A stretch of DNA of 7,634 nucleotides, taken from contig DAHVRS010000410.1 of assembly GCA_027322375.1 (NCBI GenBank), positions 1 to 7,634 of the forward strand. Direction: 5' to 3'. The position numbers and the translations under genes were made by a program. Positions within the stretch are counted from its first letter, which is position 1. Each line of letters opens with the position of its first letter. Positions 1-4,526 of the stretch are shown one piece after another. The notes under the pieces were generated by a model. It had not been told where the DNA came from, made no database searches, and saw only the letters and a program-made list of their open reading frames with translations. This stretch comes from Brachybacterium sp. (GTDB lineage Bacteria > Actinomycetota > Actinomycetes > Actinomycetales > Dermabacteraceae).

Positions 1-457
1 CCGCCTCGAGCGGGATCTCCAGCTGGGCGAGGACCACGTCCGCGCCGGCTACGGCGGCGGTCGCCGCCGGCGTGAGGGCGGCTCGCGCGTTCGCGCCGGC
101 GGCGACGACGATCGAGTTCTCGCCGTCTGGCGTGACGGTGATCAGGGCCGTGCCGGTCGGCGCATCCACTCGGCTGATCGCCTCGGTGGCGACGCCCGCT
201 CGGTGGAGCGACTCCAGGAGAAGCTCGGCCGCGTCGTCACGGCCGAGCGCACCGACGAAGGCGGTGACCGCCCCTCCCGCCCGCGCGGCGGCCACGGCCT
301 GGTTCGCGCCCTTTCCGCCGGGCAGCATCTGCCCGCCCGTGCCGTGGAGGGTCTCGCCGGGCGCCGGGTGCCGCTGCACCTGCGCGAGGAGGTCGACGTT
401 CACGGAGCCGACGACGACGATCGTGCCGTCGGCCGGGGGCGGGATCGAGGCGTCCAT
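1..457 (-). CDS. rbsK: Ribokinase, N-terminal part (cut by left window edge)
   Basis: A PfkB-family sugar kinase, most like ribokinase, which phosphorylates D-ribose to ribose 5-phosphate in the cytosol. About 152 codons are present and the C-terminal half, with the ATP site and catalytic Asp, lies outside the window. Visible motifs are the N-terminal strand VVVGSVNVDLLA (residues 14-25, with N20 and D22 of the sugar pocket), PGETLHG (33-39), and the PfkB signature 1 core GGKGANQA (47-54). Later segments GTALITV and SIVVAAGAN fit the lid and beta-sheet of ribokinases. The ATG at 455-457 is chosen because a TAGGCT -10-like box lies 7 nt upstream and the protein begins where ribokinases usually do. 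It lies 16 nt downstream of the zinc-finger gene on the same strand, but no ribose transporter or regulator is visible. Another PfkB sugar or nucleoside kinase is possible, since the deciding C-terminus is missing. Confidence 0.88.
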   Translation of the reverse strand, partial: MDASIPPPADGTIVVVGSVNVDLLAQVQRHPAPGETLHGTGGQMLPGGKGANQAVAAARAGGAVTAFVGALGRDDAAELLLESLHRAGVATEAISRVDAPTGTALITVTPDGENSIVVAAGANARAALTPAATAAVAGADVVLAQLEIPLEA

Positions 458-464
458 AGGGCGA

Positions 465-470
465 AGCCTA
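465..470 (-). promoter_or_regulatory. Candidate -10 box, leaderless start of rbsK
   Basis: Minus-strand TAGGCT followed by 7 nt and then the ATG of the ribokinase. No convincing Shine-Dalgarno lies between them. This matches the spacing expected of a leaderless actinobacterial transcript. No good -35 is seen 16-18 nt upstream, and co-transcription from the gene upstream remains possible. Confidence 0.35.
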
Positions 471-473
471 CGG

Positions 474-713
474 TCAGGCGGCGTGGTCCACGCAGGTCCG
501 CGCCGTGGGTCGCACCGCGAGTCGGGCGCGCGGGATCTCGCATCCGCACACCTCGCAGACCCCGTAGGTGCCCTCCTTCAGCCGCTGCTCGGCGGCGTCG
601 AGGTCCTCGAGATGGCGTTCGGCCCCGGACAGCAGCGCCTCCGTGCGGGAGCGGTCCACGGCGGTGGTCTGCCCCTCGGGGTCGTGCTCGTCATCCGTGG
701 AGCTCAGCTCCAT
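474..713 (-). CDS. TraR/DksA-type zinc-finger protein
   Basis: A small TraR/DksA C4-type zinc-finger protein. Relatives bind RNA polymerase through its secondary channel, but the role of the short actinobacterial members is not well established. From the only ATG (711-713) it is 79 residues. It contains the acidic motif DDEHDPEG (residues 7-14) typical of the actinobacterial family at the coiled-coil tip, a second helix LEDLDAAEQRLKEGTYG, and the finger C53-x2-C56-x17-C74-x2-H77. The last ligand is His where Cys is usual. The family normally has a first coiled-coil helix of about 30 residues before DDEHDPEG. That helix is encoded in frame upstream of this ATG (714-812) but without a standard start codon, so this start probably gives a truncated protein, or the gene is damaged. 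It lies directly downstream of the VOC gene and is probably co-transcribed with it. Confidence 0.75.
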   Translation of the reverse strand: MELSSTDDEHDPEGQTTAVDRSRTEALLSGAERHLEDLDAAEQRLKEGTYGVCEVCGCEIPRARLAVRPTARTCVDHAA

Positions 714-812
714 CCCCTCGAGGATCGCGGCGTAGTCACGGCGCAGCGCCGCGATCCTCTCCCGGGTGCGGGAGCGCTCTGTCTCGAGCAGCGCCCGGAG
801 GTCGTCGGAGAC
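714..812 (-). other. In-frame N-terminal coiled coil of the zinc-finger gene, lacking a start codon
   Basis: Reading upstream from the ATG at 713 in the same frame gives VSDDLRALLETERSRTRERI, then AALRRDYAAILEG. This is what the first helix of actinobacterial TraR/DksA proteins looks like. The frame is open back to the TGA of the VOC gene (816-818). It has no ATG, GTG or TTG, only CTG at 789-791 and 744-746. The codon at the expected start is GTC (810-812), preceded by a GAGGG Shine-Dalgarno-like sequence with about 7 nt spacing. A GTG-to-GTC change or a base-call error would explain this. Inference: the ancestral start was here. Confidence 0.55.
720..759. repeat. Perfect 13-bp inverted repeat with 14-nt loop
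   Basis: GAGGATCGCGGCG at 720-732 is the exact reverse complement of CGCCGCGATCCTC at 747-759, with a 14-nt loop. It lies inside the coiled-coil coding segment. On the minus-strand transcript it ends 6 nt before the ATG at 713. It could fold in the mRNA and affect initiation there, or it could be a by-product of the two coding stretches RIAAL and AAIL. Confidence 0.6.
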
Positions 813-815
813 TGT

Positions 816-1238
816 TCAGCCCTCGCTGCCGGAGATGTTGACCTGCCACACGATGCCGAAGCGGTCGGTGAAGGCGCCGTAGACGTCGCCCCACATCTGC
901 TTCTCGAGCGGCATCGTGATCTCGCCGCCCACGGACAGCTTCTCGTAGGCGCTGCGCAGCACCGCCTCGTCGTCGCCCATCAGGGAGAGGGTGACGTTGG
1001 TGCCGCGGAGGTAATCGCCCATCCCCTCGATCACGTCCGAGGCGTAGAGGCGGATGAGGTCGGTGACCTCGAGGGAGCCGTGCATGATCTTGTCGGAGGC
1101 GGGGTCGCCCTCCGGAACCGCGTGGAACTCGCCGAAGGTGGCGAACTGGGGCGTGGCCCCGAGGGCCTCGCCGTAGAACTCGATCGCCTCGCGGGCGTTG
1201 CCGTCGAAGTTGAGGTAGGGGTGCAGGGCTGCGGGCAT
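816..1238 (-). CDS. VOC family protein, PhnB-like
   Basis: A 140-residue vicinal-oxygen-chelate (glyoxalase/bleomycin-resistance fold) protein of the PhnB/3-demethylubiquinone-methyltransferase-like subgroup. The substrate is unknown. Supporting segments are LHPYLNFDGNAREAIEFYGE at the N-terminus (residues 5-24), GTNVTLSL in the centre, and the highly typical C-terminal MWGDVYGAFTDRFGIVWQVN. The length fits a complete single-module member. The frame continues upstream to 1361, but the ATG at 1236-1238 is chosen: an AGGAGG Shine-Dalgarno sits 9 nt upstream and homologues start with a short Met-Pro/Ala-x-x-Pro-Tyr-Leu segment. The upstream extension is Arg/Pro-rich and unlike coding sequence for the family. 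It is divergent from the MFS transporter, and its stop codon is in frame with, and three bases before, the presumed start of the zinc-finger gene. Confidence 0.88.
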   Translation of the reverse strand: MPAALHPYLNFDGNAREAIEFYGEALGATPQFATFGEFHAVPEGDPASDKIMHGSLEVTDLIRLYASDVIEGMGDYLRGTNVTLSLMGDDEAVLRSAYEKLSVGGEITMPLEKQMWGDVYGAFTDRFGIVWQVNISGSEG

Positions 1239-1290
1239 GGCGGACGTCCTCCTCGGCGTCGGCGGCGGCTGGTGCCGGGCGCTCAGAGCG

Positions 1291-1296
1291 AGCTTA
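1291..1296 (-). promoter_or_regulatory. Candidate -10 box for the VOC gene
   Basis: TAAGCT on the minus strand, giving a 5' leader of about 45 nt before the ATG at 1238, which has its own AGGAGG site. No clear -35 is present at 16-18 nt spacing. This is the best -10 match in the divergent intergenic region on this strand. Confidence 0.35.
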
Positions 1297-1342
1297 GGCC
1301 CGGGGCCGACAGTCCACCAGGGGAGGGAGCGACGGACGGCGC

Positions 1343-1371
1343 GTGACCTGCGGCCGCCCACTGCGTACGCT
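1343..1371 (+). promoter_or_regulatory. Promoter of the MFS gene (-35 GTGACC, -10 TACGCT), leaderless
   Basis: GTGACC (1343-1348) resembles the -35 consensus TTGACA. A spacer of exactly 17 nt separates it from the -10 element TACGCT (1366-1371). A transcript starting about 7 nt later would begin at or one base before the GTG at 1379. This makes the earlier in-frame GTG (1343) part of the -35 box and not a start codon. Confidence 0.6.
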
Positions 1372-1378
1372 CGTCCGT

Positions 1379-2623
1379 GTGACCTCCTCGCCCGCGATCT
1401 CCCTGCGCCGACGCCGCTTCGCGCTCTACGCCCTGTTCCTGTTGCCGGGCCTGAGCATGGCCGCCTGGGTCACCCGCACCCCGGCCGTGCGGGACCTGCT
1501 GGACGCCTCGACCGCGCAGATGGGGTTGGTGCTCTTCGGTCTGTCGGTCGGATCGATGACCGGGATCCTCTCCTCCGGGCCGCTCGTGATCCGCTTCGGG
1601 ACCCGGCCCGTGGTGCTCGTCGGTTCGAGCCTCGTGGTCCTCGCGCTGCCCACGATCGCGCTCGGCGCCTCGACGGGACAGCCGCTGCTCACCGCGTTCG
1701 GGCTCGCCCTGTTCGGCGGCGGGATGGGCGGCGGCGAGGTCGCGATGAACGTCGAAGGGGCCGAGGTCGAGAAGCTCGGCGGGCGCTCCTTCCTCCCCGC
1801 CCTGCACGGCTGCTTCAGCCTCGGCACGGTGATCGGCGCGGTGCTCGGCATCCTCGCGAACGGCGCCGGGTTCCCCGTGGTGCCGCATCTCGTCGTGACC
1901 GCCGCCGTGGGTGCAGGGCTGCTGCTCTGGGCGTTGGGAGGGATCCCCGCCGGGACCGGGAAGTTCACGGCCGACGAGCGCTCCGCGCAGTCCGTGACGC
2001 CCCGCCCCGCGCTGTGGAAGGACATGAGGCTCGTGTGCATCGGCGGCGTGGTGCTCGCGATGGCGCTCGCCGAGGGCACCGCCAACGACTGGCTGCCGCT
2101 GCTCATGGTCGACGGGCACGGCTTCGGCGCGACGATGGGCTCGCTCGTGTTCGCGCTGTTCGCCGGTGCGATGACCGTGGGCCGCTTCGCCGGCGGGCCG
2201 ATCGTGGAGCGCGTGGGCCGCTCCCGCGTGCTCATGGTCAGCGCCCTGTTCGCCGCGACCGGGCTCGCGCTCATCGCCTACGTGGACAGCCAGGTCACCG
2301 CTGTCGCCGCGGTGGTGCTGTGGGGCCTCGGCGCCTCGCTCGGCTTCCCGCTCGCGCTCTCCGCCGCCGGGGACTCCGGCCCGAATCCCGCCGCGCGCGT
2401 CGCCCTCGCCTCGGTGATCGGCTATCTCGCCTTCCTCGTGGGCCCGCCGACGCTCGGGTTCCTCGGCGAGGAGTTCGGGCTGCGCGGCGCGCTCGTGGTG
2501 CCGCTCGTGGTCGCGCTCCTCGCGGTGGTGCTCGCGCCAGCCACCGGCACCCGCCGGCCGATGGTCGGGGAACAGCCGATGGAGGCGGGCCCAGTCGAGG
2601 CGGGCGCAGCCGAGACCTGCTGA
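1379..2623 (+). CDS. MFS transporter, YbjJ-like
   Basis: A 414-residue major facilitator superfamily permease with about 12 membrane segments, probably in the plasma membrane. The substrate is not evident. It most resembles the YbjJ/fucose-permease-like branch: TM1 segment ALYALFLLPGLSMAAWVTRT, LHGCFSLG in TM5 (about residues 142-149), EGTANDWLPLL at TM7 (about 232-242) and the glycine-rich FGGGMGGGEVAMN in TM4. The start is set at GTG 1379-1381 because a -35/-10 pair with ideal spacing places the transcription start there. The alternative GTG at 1343 would add 12 residues with no family support and coincides with the -35. The C-terminus ends in an Ala/Gly/Glu-rich cytosolic tail (EAGPVEAGAAE) that is not family-typical. 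The gene is divergent to the VOC gene and followed by degraded sequence. It may be an exporter, but nothing here identifies a drug or sugar. Confidence 0.9.
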   Translation: MTSSPAISLRRRRFALYALFLLPGLSMAAWVTRTPAVRDLLDASTAQMGLVLFGLSVGSMTGILSSGPLVIRFGTRPVVLVGSSLVVLALPTIALGASTGQPLLTAFGLALFGGGMGGGEVAMNVEGAEVEKLGGRSFLPALHGCFSLGTVIGAVLGILANGAGFPVVPHLVVTAAVGAGLLLWALGGIPAGTGKFTADERSAQSVTPRPALWKDMRLVCIGGVVLAMALAEGTANDWLPLLMVDGHGFGATMGSLVFALFAGAMTVGRFAGGPIVERVGRSRVLMVSALFAATGLALIAYVDSQVTAVAAVVLWGLGASLGFPLALSAAGDSGPNPAARVALASVIGYLAFLVGPPTLGFLGEEFGLRGALVVPLVVALLAVVLAPATGTRRPMVGEQPMEAGPVEAGAAETC

Positions 2624-2642
2624 CGAGGCGGGTCGGCGGAGA

Positions 2643-2975
2643 TCAGCCCAGCAGATCCAGCAGCCGACGGCAGCGCGGCGGGTCGATCGTGAGGCCCTGC
2701 TCGAGGCCCCGCAGCAGGTAGGACATCGACCGCACCAGCACCCAGTCGCGGGCACGGTCCGCCAGCACGTCGCCAAACTGCGGATCAGCAGGGCCGCGAC
2801 AGGGTTCGGCAGCGTGCGCAGCGCCGACGACCACCCCGCCCTGCACACCTATCGCGTCGCCGACCGTCTGACCCCGGGCAGGAACGCCCTCGTGCCAGCG
2901 GTCGGGCAGCAGGTCGTCGAAGGTTGGGTCCGCGGCGTCGGCCGCAGTGGCGGGGCGGGTGGTCAGAGAGGGCAC
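2643..2975 (-). pseudogene. Decayed gene remnant, C-terminus resembling an aminoglycoside-phosphotransferase family kinase
   Basis: The region 2624-3033 between the MFS and CDF genes holds no intact gene. A 110-codon minus-strand frame is open (2643-2975), but G/C at third positions suggests that coding switches frame. The stretch 2643-2775 reads convincingly as ADRARDWVLVRSMSYLLRGL and then EQGLTIDPPRCRRLLDLLG. This resembles the last helices of APH(6)/streptomycin-kinase-like proteins (RDWxxVR followed by an LxxGL helix). Between about 2775 and 2848 the neighbouring frame looks more coding (AGWSSALRTLPNPVAALL). Upstream the first frame resumes, and its start MPSLTTRPATAADAA resembles a GNAT N-terminus. 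I infer a frameshifted, internally deleted, possibly chimeric remnant. The family assignment is from recall of motifs only. Confidence 0.4.
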
Positions 2976-3033
2976 CCGTGCACGGTATCCACGTCACGCA
3001 CCGCACGGCCATCAGTTTCTCGCGGCGCCGCAC

Positions 3034-3972
3034 TCAGGCGTGCAACGTCCGCGCCGCCTCGCGGGCCTGCACGGCGGGGCTCTCCATCTGGATGGTCGCG
3101 TGCTCGAAGGCGACGGGGAAATGGGTGCGCACGCAGTCGTGCACCTCCTCGAGGATCTCCATCGCGTGGACCGAGCTGAAGCACTCCTCGGCCACCACCA
3201 CGTGCGCGGAGATGATCGGCAGGCTGCTGCCCACGTTCGAGGCGTGCAGGTCATGGACGTCCAGGACGTGCTCGAGGCCCAGCAGGTGCTCACGCACCTC
3301 ATCGAGATCCACCCCCTCAGGGGTGTACTCCATGAGGATCCGCAGCGTGTCGCGCAGGATCCGCACCGCGCGCGGCACGATGAGCGCGGCGATGAACAGG
3401 CCCGCGAGCGCGTCGGCCTGCTGGAAGCCGGTGTACCGGATGACGAGCGCCGCGATGATCACGCCGAGGGAGCCGAGCGCATCGTTGGCGACCTCGAGGA
3501 AGGCGGCCTTCATGTTCAGGCTCGTGTCCTTGCCGCCGGCGAGGACCAGGATCGCCACGAGGTTCACCGCGAGCCCGACCGCGCCGAAGACGAGCAGCTC
3601 CGTCGAGGCGATCTCGGGCGGGGAGGCGAGGCGGCGCAGCCCCTCGATCGCGGTGTAGGTGCCGACGACGATCAGCAGCGTCGCCTGGGCGAGCGCGGCG
3701 AGCACCTCGATCCGGGCGAAGCCCCAGGTGCGGGCGGGGCTCGCGGGACGCAGCAGCATCGTCGCGGCGATCAGGGCGACCAGCAGTCCCGAGGCGTCCA
3801 CGAGCGCATGTGCGGTGTCGGTGAGCAGGGCTAGGGAGCCCGTGACCACGCTGCCCACCGCCTGCGCGATGACGATCAGCGCGGTCAGCCCGAAGGCGAT
3901 CGCGAGGCGGGTGCGGCCGGTGTCCGGGGTGGCGTGGCTGTGGCCGTGCCCGTGGGTGTGCGAGGCAGTCAT
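3034..3972 (-). CDS. Cation diffusion facilitator (CDF) heavy-metal exporter
   Basis: A 312-residue CDF-family antiporter that would export divalent metal (Zn, Cd or similar) from the cytosol in exchange for protons. It has a short His-rich N-terminus (HTHGHGHSH, residues 5-13), six predicted membrane helices, and a cytosolic C-terminal domain with HDLHASNVGSSLPIISAHVV, the family's metal-binding ferredoxin-like fold. The transport site shows D52-x2-H55-x3-D59 in TM2. In TM5 the usual H-x3-D is E160-x3-D164 (FLEVANDALGS), a variant I recall from other actinobacterial CDFs. The ATG at 3970-3972 is chosen: it overlaps the ArsR stop codon as ATGA, is preceded by GAAGGG, and places the His-rich segment at the N-terminus as usual. 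The gene is translationally coupled to the ArsR sensor and presumably induced by the metal that sensor detects. Substrate metal cannot be fixed from sequence. Confidence 0.93.
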   Translation of the reverse strand: MTASHTHGHGHSHATPDTGRTRLAIAFGLTALIVIAQAVGSVVTGSLALLTDTAHALVDASGLLVALIAATMLLRPASPARTWGFARIEVLAALAQATLLIVVGTYTAIEGLRRLASPPEIASTELLVFGAVGLAVNLVAILVLAGGKDTSLNMKAAFLEVANDALGSLGVIIAALVIRYTGFQQADALAGLFIAALIVPRAVRILRDTLRILMEYTPEGVDLDEVREHLLGLEHVLDVHDLHASNVGSSLPIISAHVVVAEECFSSVHAMEILEEVHDCVRTHFPVAFEHATIQMESPAVQAREAARTLHA

Positions 3973-4415
3973 CGCGGGCCCTTCTCGTCGGCTGTGTCGT
4001 CCCTGGCGGCCTGGCCGGTCGCCTCGCGCAGGTCGACCCCGTCGGCCGGGCCGCCGCCCACGCGCGGATCGTGCAGGTGCTCGTGGACCGTCGGCGCCGC
4101 GCCCGCGCCGGAGAGCATCGCGCTCGCGAGGGCGAGGAGGGAGTGCAGGCGCGCCGGGTCGGTGAGCGAGAACCATGAGGCGCGGCCCTCGCTGCGCATG
4201 CTGATCAGGCCGCAATCGCGCAGGCAGGCGAGGTGCTTGCTCACCGTCGACTGCGCGAGCTGGAGGTGCTCCACGAGGTCCCGCACCCGGTGCTCCCCGG
4301 TGGAGAGGTGCTGCAGGAGCGCGAGGCGGGTGGGCTCGGCGAGGGCGTGGAAGAGCGCGGCCTGCGACTCGTCCACCTCGAAGAGCGGGGGAGTGGATTC
4401 CATCGGCATCGCCAT
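3969..4415 (-). CDS. ArsR/SmtB-family metal-sensing repressor, CmtR-like
   Basis: A 148-residue winged-helix repressor that would release DNA when it binds metal. The core LFHALAEPTRLALLQHL (residues 21-37) and the recognition helix LAQSTVSKHLACLRDCGLI (53-71) are typical. C64-x3-C68 in the helix after the HTH matches the C57/C61 pair of Mycobacterium tuberculosis CmtR, a Cd(II)/Pb(II) sensor. The third CmtR ligand is a C-terminal Cys; here the tail has no Cys but carries H111, H113 and H115 (VHEHLHD). The 35-residue Gly/Asp-rich tail is longer than usual. The first ATG (4413-4415) is taken because a TATGAT -10 ends 6 nt upstream, giving a leaderless mRNA. ATGs at 4407-4409 and 4401-4403 are in frame alternatives without a Shine-Dalgarno. 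The gene overlaps the CDF gene by 4 nt, forming a sensor-exporter operon. Confidence 0.92.
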   Translation of the reverse strand: MAMPMESTPPLFEVDESQAALFHALAEPTRLALLQHLSTGEHRVRDLVEHLQLAQSTVSKHLACLRDCGLISMRSEGRASWFSLTDPARLHSLLALASAMLSGAGAAPTVHEHLHDPRVGGGPADGVDLREATGQAARDDTADEKGPR

Positions 4416-4442
4416 GTGGCGATCATATCGCTCAATGGCGAT
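4408..4442. promoter_or_regulatory. Tandem inverted-repeat operator candidate for the ArsR-family repressor
   Basis: Two copies of ATCGC-N6-GCGAT lie in tandem at 4408-4423 and 4427-4442, with a 19-bp period. The first extends to a 7-2-7 perfect inverted repeat (ATCGCCA TG TGGCGAT). The inner arms also form a 5-3-5 palindrome GCGAT-CAT-ATCGC at 4419-4431. The array covers the -10 box and the start codon of the ArsR gene, so bound repressor would block initiation. Assigning it to this ArsR protein is inference from position. Confidence 0.6.
4422..4427 (-). promoter_or_regulatory. -10 box TATGAT of the arsR-CDF operon
   Basis: TATGAT on the minus strand matches TATAAT at five of six positions. 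It is followed by 6 nt and the ATG at 4415, so the transcript is predicted to be leaderless. No good -35 is found at 16-18 nt (TCCCTC at 17). It is embedded in the tandem inverted repeats. Confidence 0.6.
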
Positions 4443-4498
4443 GAGAGGGAGAGCGGGGTGGTGCGTGAAGGGTGAAGTGCAGGACGGACCCTTCCTTG

Positions 4499-4515
4499 AT
4501 ACCCCCTAGGGGTAT
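4499..4515. promoter_or_regulatory. CsoR-type copper operator upstream of copB
   Basis: ATACCCCCTAGGGGTAT is a perfect 7-3-7 inverted repeat (ATACCCC, CTA, GGGGTAT). Its G/C-tract flanked by TA is the form known for operators of CsoR/RcnR-family copper repressors. It ends at the -10 element of the copper ATPase gene. No csoR gene lies in the window. Confidence 0.75.
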
Positions 4516-4520
4516 ACGGT
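4515..4520 (+). promoter_or_regulatory. -10 box TACGGT of copB, leaderless
   Basis: TACGGT followed by 6 nt and the ATG at 4527. The same hexamer stands next to the matching box upstream of cueP. An overlapping TATACG (4513-4518) is an alternative. No Shine-Dalgarno sits at a usable distance, so a leaderless transcript is likely. Confidence 0.5.
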
Positions 4521-4526
4521 CGATGC

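Noticed and set aside
72..1346. 424-codon plus-strand open frame across the ribokinase, zinc-finger and VOC genes
   Set aside because: Antisense to three genes with clear family motifs. Long stop-free antisense frames are expected at this GC content.
1239..1361. Longer N-terminus of the VOC protein starting at 1361
   Set aside because: The added 41 residues are Arg/Pro-rich and family-atypical, and the internal ATG at 1238 has a strong Shine-Dalgarno.
1283..2848. 521-codon open frame on the minus strand opposite the MFS gene
   Set aside because: Shadow of the MFS coding frame in GC-rich DNA. Only its first 25 or so codons (about 2775-2848) look coding, and those are treated as part of the decayed remnant.
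4496..4501. TTGATA as the -35 box of copB
   Set aside because: It is an attractive match, but the spacer to TACGGT is only 13 nt and to TATACG only 11 nt, too short for an ordinary promoter. It is mostly part of the operator flank.
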